Positions 24,358 to 33,596 of a DNA stretch of 64,000 nt are shown one piece after another; within the stretch, counting starts at the first letter, position 1, and every line of letters begins with the position of its first letter. Below the pieces are notes generated by a model, which did no database searches, was not told where the DNA came from, and saw nothing but the letters and a program-made list of their open reading frames with translations. Both the position numbers and the translations under genes were made by a program. Source of the stretch: Microcoleus vaginatus WJT46-NPBG5. Its GTDB lineage: Bacteria > Cyanobacteriota > Cyanobacteriia > Cyanobacteriales > Oscillatoriaceae. The stretch is from the NCBI GenBank assembly GCA_019359355.1, contig JAHHHM010000001.1, positions 1 through 64,000 on the forward strand, given 5' to 3'.

Positions 24358-25287
24358 ATGGAAAATTTTTTCAGTACATACGGATTTCTGATTGTCTCCA
24401 TGCTCATGGGGGCGCTGCTGGGACTGTCCTTGTATTTGCCGCTGATGGCTGGGCAACTATCTCTAGCTAGCCCTGGTTTTTATGCCTTGGGCGGGTATAT
24501 TTCGGCAATTTTGTCAACTAAAGTTTTTCCCCCTACTGAGGGTTTATTTCCCATCCCTCTGCTGCTTTTAGAAATGCTGATTGCCGGCATTGTCAGCGGA
24601 ATATTAGGTCTTTTAGTGGGAATACCGGCACTGAGATTGCGGGGAATTTATTTAGCGATCGCTACCATCGCTTTTGTTGAAGTTCTGCGAGTTTTATCCC
24701 TCAATTTAGAAATCACCGGCGGCGCAGTTGGAATTTTTGGTATTCCCCAACCCTTTGCCACTCCCCTTGAATATTTGTGGGTGGCGTTGCCATTACTAAT
24801 CATTAGTATGGTTTTACTTTACCGGCTCGAACGCATTCGCGTCGGACGGGCGCTGACAGCCATTCGTGAAGATGAATTGGCTGCCGGTGCAGTAGGCATT
24901 AACCCAACTTACTACAAAGTTTTAGCATTTACCTTAGGTGCAATTTTAGCCGGCATTGTTGGAGCCATCAGTGCCCACTTTCTCAATACTTGGAACGCCC
25001 GTCAGGGTACATTTGATGCCAGTATTGTTTACTTAACCTCGGTTTTAATTGGTGGCACCCGAACCTTCGTCGGGCCGGTGTTAGGAGGTATGGTATTTAC
25101 AGCACTGCCTGAAATATTGAGATCCCTTGCAGAAATCCCTCGCTTACCCGTTTGGTTAGCAGAATTTTTGCGGGATGGGCGTCTCATTATTTTTGGTGTG
25201 TTAATTGTTGTGGGGACAATATTTTTTCCCCAAGGTTTAGTGACACCCGAATTATTTAAAAAACGCCGGCAGACGCAGCGATTGTAG
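24358..25287 (+). CDS. livM: Amino-acid ABC importer, LivM-type permease
   Basis: A 309-residue permease with about nine helices. LivM features: MAGQLSLASPGFYALGGYISAIL, LVGIPALRLRGIYLAIATIAFVEVLRV and the coupling-helix segment RVGRALTAIREDELAAGAVGINPTYYKVLAFTLGA, then TSVLIGGTRTFVGPVLGG. It pairs with the LivH-type subunit. It starts at ATG 24358 after a 287-bp gap following the Rpn-type gene and ends 11 bp before the first ATPase gene, so it and the ATPases are one transcript. Confidence 0.93.
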   Translation: MENFFSTYGFLIVSMLMGALLGLSLYLPLMAGQLSLASPGFYALGGYISAILSTKVFPPTEGLFPIPLLLLEMLIAGIVSGILGLLVGIPALRLRGIYLAIATIAFVEVLRVLSLNLEITGGAVGIFGIPQPFATPLEYLWVALPLLIISMVLLYRLERIRVGRALTAIREDELAAGAVGINPTYYKVLAFTLGAILAGIVGAISAHFLNTWNARQGTFDASIVYLTSVLIGGTRTFVGPVLGGMVFTALPEILRSLAEIPRLPVWLAEFLRDGRLIIFGVLIVVGTIFFPQGLVTPELFKKRRQTQRL

Positions 25288-25298
25288 TTTCTAACTTT

Positions 25299-26123
25299 AT
25301 GAACGCACAACCCATTATCCAAGATTCAAGTTTCACAAATGAAAGACCTTTTCTAGAAGCAAAGGCTTTAACTCGCAAATTTGGGGGTTTAGTTGCTGTA
25401 AATGAAGTTTCTTTCACAGTGAACAAACACGAAATATTTGGACTGATCGGCCCGAATGGTGCTGGAAAAACAACGCTATTTAATTTAATGACTGGAATGA
25501 TCGTTCCTTCTAGCGGAGAACTAATTTATCAAGAGCAAAACATTTCAGCCTTAAAACCCCATCAAATCGCCGCGAAAGGAATCGCCAGAACCTTCCAAAA
25601 TATTCGTTTATTTGCCGATTTGTCAGCACTGGAAAATGTGATGGTTGCGAGACATCTCCATAATCGCGGCGTGAAAAATCCTTTATTATCTTGGGTAATT
25701 GGGGTGCTGGGTTTGCCACCGGCACCCAAAGAAGAACGTCAAACCCGCGAAAAAGCGTTGGAATTGCTGAATATGGTAGGGTTGAGTGATCGCGCCGGCG
25801 AAAAAGCCAAAAACTTTTCCTATGGCGATCAGCGCCGCCTGGAAATTGCCAGAGCACTGGCGCTAGAACCGCAAGTGTTACTCCTTGATGAACCGGCTGC
25901 CGGTATGAACCCAAATGAGAAACAACAACTGAGCGAATTTATCCGGGAAATGCGTGATTCTTTTAACCTAACTATCATTTTAATTGAACATCATGTGCCC
26001 TTAGTTATGGGTTTGTGTGAGCGCATTGCTGTCTTGCATTTTGGTCAATTGATTGCCTTGGGAAACCCGGCATCTGTTAAAAGTGATCCTGCCGTAATTG
26101 AAGCCTATTTAGGAGATGAATAA
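25299..26123 (+). CDS. livG: Amino-acid ABC importer, LivG-type ATPase
   Basis: A 274-residue ATPase: Walker A GPNGAGKTT, Q-loop ARTFQNIRLF, signature FSYGDQRRLEIARAL, Walker B VLLLDEPAAGMNP and H-loop EHH. The long insert between the Q-loop and the signature (HLHNRGVKNPLLSWVIGVLGLPPAPKEE) is typical of LivG/NatA proteins. The signature has YGDQ where LSGGQ is classical, which is normal for LivG. It starts 11 bp after livM. Confidence 0.94.
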   Translation: MNAQPIIQDSSFTNERPFLEAKALTRKFGGLVAVNEVSFTVNKHEIFGLIGPNGAGKTTLFNLMTGMIVPSSGELIYQEQNISALKPHQIAAKGIARTFQNIRLFADLSALENVMVARHLHNRGVKNPLLSWVIGVLGLPPAPKEERQTREKALELLNMVGLSDRAGEKAKNFSYGDQRRLEIARALALEPQVLLLDEPAAGMNPNEKQQLSEFIREMRDSFNLTIILIEHHVPLVMGLCERIAVLHFGQLIALGNPASVKSDPAVIEAYLGDE

Positions 26124-26189
26124 AAAAATAATCGTGGAAATCAGAAAAAATTTGCGTTAAAAATATTTTGCCATTAATCTGAGGTTTGC

Positions 26190-26912
26190 ATGGAATCGAC
26201 TAGCCCATTACTATTAGAAATTAAGGAATTATATGTTAATTATGGCGGAATTCAAGCATTACAAGATATTAATCTAACTATTAACGGCGGCGAGGTGGTA
26301 ACGCTGATTGGGGCAAATGGAGCTGGTAAAAGCACAACATTGCGAGCGATTTCTAAAATAGTCAACCCGCGCAAAGGTAAGATTTTCTACCGAGGGCGTG
26401 ATATTACGCGACGCCAAGCACATGAAGTGGTGCGCCTAGGCATCGCCCACAGTCCAGAAGGACGCCGAGTGCTCGCGCGGCAAACAGTTTTAGATAACTT
26501 GGAATTGGGCGCATATATCCGCTCGAATTCGGTGGAAGTGAAGGCAGATTTAGATCGGCAATTTGAACTTTTTCCGCGGCTAGCAGAACGCCGGCAGCAG
26601 TTAGCTGGAACACTCAGCGGCGGGGAACAGCAAATGCTGGCGATTGCGAGGGCGTTAATGAGCCGGCCAAAATTATTACTCTTAGATGAGCCTAGTTTGG
26701 GGTTAGCACCGGCAATCGTGCGCGAGATTTTTTCGATTATCCAAAACTTGCGTACCAGCGGCGTCACTATTCTTTTAGTAGAACAAAATGCTAGCCTTGC
26801 ATTGCAAACGGCTGATCGGGGCTATGTCCTCGAAGCCGGTCACATCACTCTCACAGGCCCAGCTTCAGACTTACTAAAAGATGAGCGAGTCAAGCAGGCG
26901 TATTTAGGGTGA
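26190..26912 (+). CDS. livF: Amino-acid ABC importer, LivF-type ATPase
   Basis: A 240-residue ATPase, the second nucleotide-binding subunit. Walker A GANGAGKST, IAHSPEGRRVLARQTVLDNLELGAY (the LivF-type Q-loop region), signature LSGGEQQMLAIARAL, Walker B LLLLDEPSLGLAP and C-terminal VEQNASLALQTADRGYVLEAGHI. Length is normal. It follows livG after 66 bp and closes the cluster. A gene-free 650-bp stretch follows. Confidence 0.94.
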   Translation: MESTSPLLLEIKELYVNYGGIQALQDINLTINGGEVVTLIGANGAGKSTTLRAISKIVNPRKGKIFYRGRDITRRQAHEVVRLGIAHSPEGRRVLARQTVLDNLELGAYIRSNSVEVKADLDRQFELFPRLAERRQQLAGTLSGGEQQMLAIARALMSRPKLLLLDEPSLGLAPAIVREIFSIIQNLRTSGVTILLVEQNASLALQTADRGYVLEAGHITLTGPASDLLKDERVKQAYLG

Positions 26913-27582
26913 ATAGAGCTGTTTTATATGCTTCTTATTATTTGGCGCTTTTCATATCATACTACTGAAGCTTTTTTGAGCTATCCTTTTACTCTCAATT
27001 ATACGGGATTGATAGGTTTCATAAAACTTCCATTTGGTTGTATTTAGTAAAATTACTAAAAGCTTATTGCAATAAAAAATATTAGTCATTTGAGACTTTT
27101 TACATTCTCCTTTAAATCAATTTTGATTATTCTTTAAAATTCACCAAATTACTGACTAACTATTTTTTGAGTTTGGGGGTTTCCTTCATACAGAAATTTT
27201 CGTTTTCATTTTAACCTAACTGATTCAGTGTTTTCTCGGATAGACTTGTCCTCGGCCAAAATGACAGGGTTGGCGGGAATCCCCATCTGAAAGACATCCT
27301 CTGCCTGTAGAATAAACAAGCCCAGTTCCATTAGGCTGAGGTAGTATGTTCAACAAGAGCTGTAACCCTCCCAGCAGCTATCACAGAAGCCTCTCGGCGT
27401 TCTGTAACGATCACGATGGCCCAAAGTCGAAAATTAGTTTTGATTGAAGCCAGCACAATTGCATGAGCGTTTATAACGTTGGAAAGAATCAATCCCTGTG
27501 ACTTTCCTAGCTGAAACTTTAACCTCTATGTTAATGTCAAGCTTTTATTAACCAGAGATGTGCGTTGCTCAAAACAAAGAAG
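26913..27582. other. AT-rich non-coding stretch
   Basis: No supported gene in 670 bp. A short open stretch (about 27340-27464) that could be read as SVTITMAQSRKLVLIEAS has no start context or family, and may be a remnant. The promoter of the ABCD-type transporter gene must be near the right end. Confidence 0.5.
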
Positions 27583-29295
27583 ATGAATAGATTTGACGGG
27601 CAGTTGTGGCATCAGTTTTTGCGGCTTGCCAAACCCTATTGGTATTCTGAAGAAAAATGGAAAGCTAGGGGATTACTGGCGATTTTGCTGTTGTTGTTGC
27701 TGTTAGTTAGTGGCATTAATGTGACCATTAGCTATGTAAATAGAGATTACATGACCGCCCTCTCGAATAAAGATTCTTCCAAATACTTTCATCTGTTATT
27801 CGTTTATGGCGGTGTGTTTGCGATTGCCACTCCAATTGTGGTGTTTTATCGTTACGTCCGAAAACAGCTCGGTCTTTACTGGCGGGAATGGCTAACCAAT
27901 TATTTTCTAGATCGATATTTCCGCAATCGCGCTTATTATCAAATTCATGAAAATAGAAACATTGATAATCCAGATCAGCGCATCTCTGAAGATATCAGAT
28001 CTTTTACGCAAGAAAGCCTTGAGTATTTGTTAATTTTACTGAATGCCGGCATCGATTTGATAGCCTTTATTGGCATTCTCTGGTCGATTTCTATCCCACT
28101 GGTGAGTGTGCTAGTTATCTACGCTGCCGTCGGCACCGGCATGACCCTTTGGTTCGGTAAGCGACTGATCGGCTTAAACTTCAACCAGTTGCGAAGAGAA
28201 GCCAATTTTCGTTATGGCTTAGTGCGGATTCGTGACAACGCAGAATCTATTGCGTTTTATCAGGGAGAACAACAGGAATCAAATCAAGTAAAGCGGCAAT
28301 TAATGGGGGTCATTAGCAACTTTAATCTTCTGATCGGCTGGGAACGAAATTTAGATTTTTTTACCACTGGCTATCGATATCTAGTCGTCATTGTGCCTTC
28401 CTTAATCGTCGCTCCCTTGTATTTTTCCGGCCATGTTGAATTTGGAGTCATTACCCAAGCAATTTTTGCGTTCAGGCAGGTTTTAGATGCCCTCTCTGTG
28501 ATCGTCGATGAGTTTGATAAACTCAGTGTATTTGCGGCTGGAATTAATCGCTTAGAAGGCATTACTGAAGTTTTGGAAAAATCAAACCCAATTCGGCAGA
28601 TTGAAACCCCTTGCATTGATATGACAACGGGCACTTATTTAGCCCTCAAGCATCTCACCTTGCAAATTCCCAACTCGAATAAAATTTTGGTTAGGGATCT
28701 GTCTGTTACTGTTCAACCGGGTGAAGGATTATTAATCGTTGGTTCTAGTGGTGCCGGCAAAAGTTCCTTAATGCGTGCGATTGCGGGATTGTGGGACAGT
28801 GGCACCGGCTATCTGATCAGACCGAATTTAGAGGAAATGCTGTTTTTACCTCAGCGCCCTTACATGATTTTAGGTTCCTTACGCACCCAATTACTTTACC
28901 CCAGCACTGATCGAAATGTTGGAGACAAAGAACTCAAAAAGGTGTTGCGACAAGTCAACCTCACCTATCTGCTGGATAGAGTAAATGGGTTTGATGCAGA
29001 GTTGGACTGGGGAGATATGTTATCAGTGGGAGAACAGCAGCGCCTTGCCTTCGCCCGTCTACTGCTTTCTTCTCCGCGCTATGCCTTTTTAGATGAAGCC
29101 ACAAGCGCTTTAGATATTCAAAATGAGCAGAGTCTTTACGGGCATTTGCAAGCAACTAATACAACATTTATCAGTGTTGGCCACCGTGCCAGCTTACTAA
29201 AATATCACCATCACGTTTTAGAACTAAAAGGAGAGGGCGATTGGCAATTGGTGCCGGTTGAAGCTTATGCTGCCGGCGCAAGTTCTTTAGTCTAG
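27583..29295 (+). CDS. SbmA/BacA- or ABCD-like ABC transporter, permease fused to ATPase
   Basis: A 570-residue protein from the ATG at 27583; a TTG at 27565 is an alternative start. The N-terminal half is the ABC_membrane_2 fold: YVNRDYMTALSNKD, LGLYWREWLTNYFLDRYF, YYQIHENRNIDNPDQRISEDI, all typical of the YddA/SbmA/peroxisomal ABCD family. The ATPase has Walker A GSSGAGKSS, FLPQRPYM, signature LSVGEQQR and Walker B YAFLDEATSALD with a normal catalytic Glu. Relatives move long-chain acyl compounds, peptides or cobalamin. The substrate here is not predictable. An EamA-type exporter gene follows about 190 bp downstream. Confidence 0.88.
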   Translation: MNRFDGQLWHQFLRLAKPYWYSEEKWKARGLLAILLLLLLLVSGINVTISYVNRDYMTALSNKDSSKYFHLLFVYGGVFAIATPIVVFYRYVRKQLGLYWREWLTNYFLDRYFRNRAYYQIHENRNIDNPDQRISEDIRSFTQESLEYLLILLNAGIDLIAFIGILWSISIPLVSVLVIYAAVGTGMTLWFGKRLIGLNFNQLRREANFRYGLVRIRDNAESIAFYQGEQQESNQVKRQLMGVISNFNLLIGWERNLDFFTTGYRYLVVIVPSLIVAPLYFSGHVEFGVITQAIFAFRQVLDALSVIVDEFDKLSVFAAGINRLEGITEVLEKSNPIRQIETPCIDMTTGTYLALKHLTLQIPNSNKILVRDLSVTVQPGEGLLIVGSSGAGKSSLMRAIAGLWDSGTGYLIRPNLEEMLFLPQRPYMILGSLRTQLLYPSTDRNVGDKELKKVLRQVNLTYLLDRVNGFDAELDWGDMLSVGEQQRLAFARLLLSSPRYAFLDEATSALDIQNEQSLYGHLQATNTTFISVGHRASLLKYHHHVLELKGEGDWQLVPVEAYAAGASSLV

Positions 29296-29352
29296 AAAAA
29301 AAAGAAAGAGAAAGTAAATAGTAAAACCTACTTTTTCTTTCCTCTTTTCTTC
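29296..29352 (+). terminator. Weak terminator-like A/T-rich dyad
   Basis: An A/G-rich run (29299-29320) faces a T/C-rich run (29328-29352) right after the transporter stop, giving an imperfect stem that ends in TTTTCTT. It resembles a weak intrinsic terminator. Confidence 0.35.
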
Positions 29353-29486
29353 CCATCCTTCAACTAAAATGGCTAGTTTCGCTTAATAACTCTAACTTAA
29401 GGATGATGACCGGCAGCCCCTTAAGATGAACAATTATTGCAAGTCTATTATACCTCTTCTCGTGCAAAATTCGTATTTAACAGCTT

Positions 29487-30350
29487 ATGCTTTGGTTTCT
29501 TCTATCTTTTTTGACAGCTTTCTTTGAAGCGATAAAAGATGTTTTCGGTAAACAAGGTCTTAAAAATAACGATGAATACGTCGTTTCGTGGGCGCTCACT
29601 TTTTTTTGCGCTGTTTTTTTAATTCCTTTTACTGTGTTATTTAAAATTCCTCCTTTGGGAAACCTGTTTTGGATCTCTCTCGCCATTGGCGGGACTCTGA
29701 ACACAATCAGCACCCTGCTTTACATCAAAGCCATTAAAGAATCAGATTTATCCCTGACGCTTCCGATGATCGCTTTAACGCCTTTATTTATGGTGATCAC
29801 CTCTCCTTTAATTGTTGGAGAATGGCCAGATAAATTTGATTTGGTGGGGATTGTGCTATTAGTAATCGGCTCTTATTTATTAAATATTAAAGAAAAATCT
29901 AAAGGATACTTAGCTCCATTTCGAGCGTTGCTACAAACCAAAGGGCCGCGCTATATGTTAATTGTGGCATTTATCTGGAGCATTACCTCGAATTTTGATA
30001 AGGTAGGCGTGCAAAATTCCTCACCTGTTTTTTGGGTAATGGCGTTGTTTATCGTAATGACGTTAATGTTACTCCCGATCCTGTTATTCAAAACCTCTGA
30101 GCCGGCAAAGAAAATTATCAAGGGATTGCCGGTTTTACTGGCAATGGGTCTGTGCTGCGCTTTAGCCGTAATTTTCCAAATGCAAGCGCTAACGATGACC
30201 CTGGTTGTTAAGGTCATTGCTATCAAGCGTACCAGCGTTTTAATGGGGGTATTATTGGGCTACTTTATTTTTAAAGAAAAAGGCATTAAAGAGCGATTTT
30301 TCGGCTCAGCAACAATGCTTGTAGGGGTTTTATTCATGACATTATTCTAG
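29487..30350 (+). CDS. EamA/DMT-family transporter
   Basis: A 287-residue membrane protein with ten hydrophobic helices in two halves, the drug/metabolite transporter (EamA) layout. The first half ends near KEKSKGYLAPF and the second starts near PRYMLIVAFIWSITSNFDKVGV. Typical touches are TLLYIKAIKESDLSLTLPMIALTPLF and, in the second half, TSVLMGVLLGYFIFKEKGIKERF. Family members export metabolites or amino acids. Substrate unknown. It ends 6 bp before the convergent GNAT gene. Confidence 0.85.
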   Translation: MLWFLLSFLTAFFEAIKDVFGKQGLKNNDEYVVSWALTFFCAVFLIPFTVLFKIPPLGNLFWISLAIGGTLNTISTLLYIKAIKESDLSLTLPMIALTPLFMVITSPLIVGEWPDKFDLVGIVLLVIGSYLLNIKEKSKGYLAPFRALLQTKGPRYMLIVAFIWSITSNFDKVGVQNSSPVFWVMALFIVMTLMLLPILLFKTSEPAKKIIKGLPVLLAMGLCCALAVIFQMQALTMTLVVKVIAIKRTSVLMGVLLGYFIFKEKGIKERFFGSATMLVGVLFMTLF

Positions 30351-30356
30351 AAAAAG

Positions 30357-30848
30357 TTAGGGCAATAGATACTTCACATAAACCCGATCACACCGGCTTG
30401 TCTCTACCCCAGTTGCCGGTTGATAACCGTTGCTTTCATAAAGACGTGTGGCTTCTTTCAATACGCTGGCGGTTTCAATCCAAATCGTTTGAAAATTGCG
30501 AGAGGCAATTGCTTTTTCTAGCTGCAGCAGCAAGAATTTACCTAATCCTTGTCCTCTGGCTTCAGGCAAAAGATACATTTTGCGAATTTCCACCGCATTA
30601 ATGCCCCGCTTCACCGGATAATAAGCGCCGGTGCCTACCAGTTGATCCTGCTTTTCAATTACCCAAAACTCGCCGCCGGTTGATAAGTAATACGCTTCAA
30701 TCTCCAACACATCCCGATCTGCGCCGGCAGCTTCCCAACCCAAACCATACTCAGCTAAAACGTCTCGAATGATCGCCGCAGCGCCGGCTCGATCCTGCGG
30801 TTGCCACGAACGAATTAAAAAATCTTGATAGAATGTGTTGCCTGTCAT
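30357..30848 (-). CDS. GNAT-family N-acetyltransferase
   Basis: A 163-residue acetyltransferase from the ATG at 30848. A longer frame from 30998 adds 50 residues unlike the family and has GGAGGA placed too close to the ATG. The GNAT core shows FLIRSWQPQDRAGAAAII, EFWVIEKQDQLVGTGAYYP, VEIRKMYLLPEARGQGLGKFLLLQL (the acetyl-CoA loop RGQGLG) and EATRLYESNGYQP. The acceptor substrate is unknown. It converges on the EamA gene and is divergent from the histidine kinase gene. Confidence 0.85.
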   Translation of the reverse strand: MTGNTFYQDFLIRSWQPQDRAGAAAIIRDVLAEYGLGWEAAGADRDVLEIEAYYLSTGGEFWVIEKQDQLVGTGAYYPVKRGINAVEIRKMYLLPEARGQGLGKFLLLQLEKAIASRNFQTIWIETASVLKEATRLYESNGYQPATGVETSRCDRVYVKYLLP

Positions 30849-31118
30849 GAATAACCAGTGCTTAAATTTAAGCTGCGTGAATGTACGGGTGCTACTATCC
30901 GTGAACTTACGGAAAGCAACATTTGATGACTTTTCGGAGGTTAAACTGAGATCATTGAGATTATACTTTAATAAATTATAAATAAAAGATTTCTCCATTC
31001 CTCCCGATTGCCGGTTAATAGATCAATTCATTTTAAATTTAGTTTGAATACTATAACTCAAACCTATAAGAATCAGCGAAAATCATAGAGATAACACTTC
31101 TGCGAGGCAGACAAACAA

Positions 31119-33368
31119 ATGGCTCAAGTTAGTTTAAAGAAAATTATTTCTAAAAAAGAATGCTTGTCTGCGCTCCAGAACCTCATTGCGGCAATGGGTA
31201 AAGCCATCAAAGTGGAGGATACAGACGGCAAAATCTTGATAGGAAGCGAACTCGAAAATACCAGCGATCAATATTCTGTCGAAGTTTCAGGGGAAGTGAT
31301 TGGCTGGGTAAGTGGAGACAAGAGTGCATCTGCTGTCGCCGGCTTGCTTTCTTATTTAGCAAATAAAGAACTAGAAAAGAAAACTTTAGCCCTTGAATTA
31401 TTGGATAAATATAGAGAAAGTGAATTTTTTTATGAAACCTCTCAAAAAATAACTGCTAGCTTGGATCTTAAAGAAGTTACTAAATTAATCGTTGACGAAG
31501 CCCAGAGACTTATAGAGGCAACCGGCGGCTCAGTTATGTTAGTGAATGAAAGCACCGGCAAGCTTGAGATTGTCTCCGCATTCGGTCAAGAATGGAATTC
31601 AAACCTAACCCGAAAACTCGGTGAAGGCATCATTGGCAGCATTGTATTAACCGGCAAAGGAGAAATCGTTAACGAAGTCTTATCAGACGCCAGATATATT
31701 GCCGATCAGGAGCCAATTAGCTCTTTAATTTGCGTTCCTTTAAAAACCAAAGATAAAGTCATCGGTGTTCTTGCGCTCAGCAGCACTTGCCCGTTCACCT
31801 ATAGGGCAGAGGATCTTAAACTCCTCACCATGCTTGCATTTCAAGCAGCCTCAGTCATCGAAAACGCACTGCTTCATGAAAACAAGCTCAAAGAAAGCCG
31901 GCGCGATGCCTTACTTTTTCGGTTGGCTAGCCAGATCCGTTTATCCTTAAACCTCGACACAATTTTAGAAACGGCAGTGAGCGAGATTCGCACACTTTTA
32001 CAGATTGATCGCTGCCAGTTTATTTGGTATCGACCGGCAGCCCAGAAAAAAGAAGAATTGAGATTGAAACAAGAAGAATTTGTTTTTCCCCATTCTCACC
32101 TATCAACCCTTAATTATAGTAGTTGGGAAGTGGTGCATGAATCAAAAAACTCAGATTTATCGAGTTTGTTGGGTTGCTGTTCCGCTGTAGAAATTGGGAA
32201 TTTTACACAGAAGCTTCTAAAGATGGAACGGTTTCAAGCCGATGCGGTGGAAAATATTAGCGATCCGGTTCTGCAAAAATTCTTTGAGGGACGCGGCATT
32301 AAATCTGTATTAGCATTGCCCATACAAACGCGATCAGGGGCAATTGGTGTGGTGAGTTGTGCCAGTAGTGAAAACGTGCGACCTTGGAGTGAGCATGAAG
32401 TAGAACTCTTGCACGCGATTGCCAATCAACTCGCACTGGCACTCGATCAAGCAGAACTTTACGATCAAACGCGCATTGCCGCCGCTGTTGCCCAAGCGCA
32501 AACCCAAGAGTTGCAGCAAACCCTACACGAATTGCAACAAACCCAATCTCAATTAATTCATAGCGAAAAAATGTCTTCCTTGGGACAATTGGTTGCCGGT
32601 GTCGCCCACGAAATCAACAATCCGGTTAACTTTATTTACGGCAATCTTTCCCACGCCCATGACTACACCCAACAGTTACTTCAACTGTTGGAACTTTACC
32701 AGCAGGGCAACAAAAATGTAATTGAAGCGTATGCAGAAGAGATTGAACTGGAATTTTTAATCGAAGATTTACCTAAATTACTGTCATCTATGCATCTGGG
32801 GGTTGATCGCATCCGCCAGATTGTACTCTCATTGCGAAATTTCTCGCGAGTAGACCAAGCACAGATGAAGCCGGTAAATATTCATGAGGGAATTGATAGC
32901 ACTCTGCTAATTTTGCAGCATCGCTTGAAAACACCCGCCGGAAAAACAGGAATTCAGGTTATTAAGGAATACGGCAATTTGCCAGAAGTGGAATGCTACG
33001 CCGGCCAACTCAATCAAGTTTTTATGAACATTTTGAGTAATGCCCTTGATGCTTTAGAAGAGCAGGAAAACCCGGGTGTCATCACTATTTCTACCGAAGT
33101 TTCAGAACCCTATGAGGGCGGCGTGACGATTCGGATTCGAGATAACGGCCCAGGCATGACTGAGGCAGTTAAATCAAAATTGTTTGACCCGTTTTACACC
33201 ACAAAGCCGGTGGGTAAAGGCACGGGATTGGGGCTATCAATTAGCTACGAAATTGTGGTAGATAAACATCGGGGCGTTCTCAGATGCTTCTCTCAGCCGG
33301 GAGAGGGCACAGAGTTTGTCATAGAAATTCCAGTGACACAATCAGCAGCCTATAAGCTTGCCGGCTAG
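31119..33368 (+). CDS. Two-GAF sensor histidine kinase
   Basis: A 749-residue soluble kinase. An N-terminal sensory segment (1-95) is followed by a GAF domain (about 110-245), a second GAF (about 265-450), a Gln-rich coiled coil (AQAQTQELQQTLHELQQTQ), and a kinase core with phospho-acceptor His near 496 (VAGVAHEINNPVNF), N-box NQVFMNILSNALDAL, DNGPGM, FDPFYTTKPVGKGTGLGLSI and a G-box tail. The first 160 residues resemble those of cyanobacterial adenylate cyclases (LLDKYRESEFFYETSQKITASLDL). The kinase core is closely related to the C-terminus of the 1820-residue hybrid kinase encoded 6 kb downstream. No adjacent response regulator. Confidence 0.92.
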   Translation: MAQVSLKKIISKKECLSALQNLIAAMGKAIKVEDTDGKILIGSELENTSDQYSVEVSGEVIGWVSGDKSASAVAGLLSYLANKELEKKTLALELLDKYRESEFFYETSQKITASLDLKEVTKLIVDEAQRLIEATGGSVMLVNESTGKLEIVSAFGQEWNSNLTRKLGEGIIGSIVLTGKGEIVNEVLSDARYIADQEPISSLICVPLKTKDKVIGVLALSSTCPFTYRAEDLKLLTMLAFQAASVIENALLHENKLKESRRDALLFRLASQIRLSLNLDTILETAVSEIRTLLQIDRCQFIWYRPAAQKKEELRLKQEEFVFPHSHLSTLNYSSWEVVHESKNSDLSSLLGCCSAVEIGNFTQKLLKMERFQADAVENISDPVLQKFFEGRGIKSVLALPIQTRSGAIGVVSCASSENVRPWSEHEVELLHAIANQLALALDQAELYDQTRIAAAVAQAQTQELQQTLHELQQTQSQLIHSEKMSSLGQLVAGVAHEINNPVNFIYGNLSHAHDYTQQLLQLLELYQQGNKNVIEAYAEEIELEFLIEDLPKLLSSMHLGVDRIRQIVLSLRNFSRVDQAQMKPVNIHEGIDSTLLILQHRLKTPAGKTGIQVIKEYGNLPEVECYAGQLNQVFMNILSNALDALEEQENPGVITISTEVSEPYEGGVTIRIRDNGPGMTEAVKSKLFDPFYTTKPVGKGTGLGLSISYEIVVDKHRGVLRCFSQPGEGTEFVIEIPVTQSAAYKLAG

Positions 33369-33596
33369 CAGCTATGACGCATAGAATTAATTTCACAGAA
33401 TTCTTCATTGGACATTCTTCACGGGTGTCTGATGAAGTGACTAAAAGGACTAGATTAAGCAAGTAGTATAAGAATAGAGGAATTGTATAAAAATTGAATT
33501 AATTTTACAAAGATAATTACTATTTTTTAAAGTTATTTCCTGACAACTTATTCCATAAATGGAGCAACCGAGGCATCGTTTCGCCTCCTTAAGGGT

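Noticed and set aside
27330-27464. Short open stretch that might be a transposase remnant
   Set aside because: About 43 codons, no start, no motif I can name; left as non-coding.
31765-31950. Short plus-strand frames inside the histidine kinase
   Set aside because: Out-of-frame shadows of a well-supported gene.
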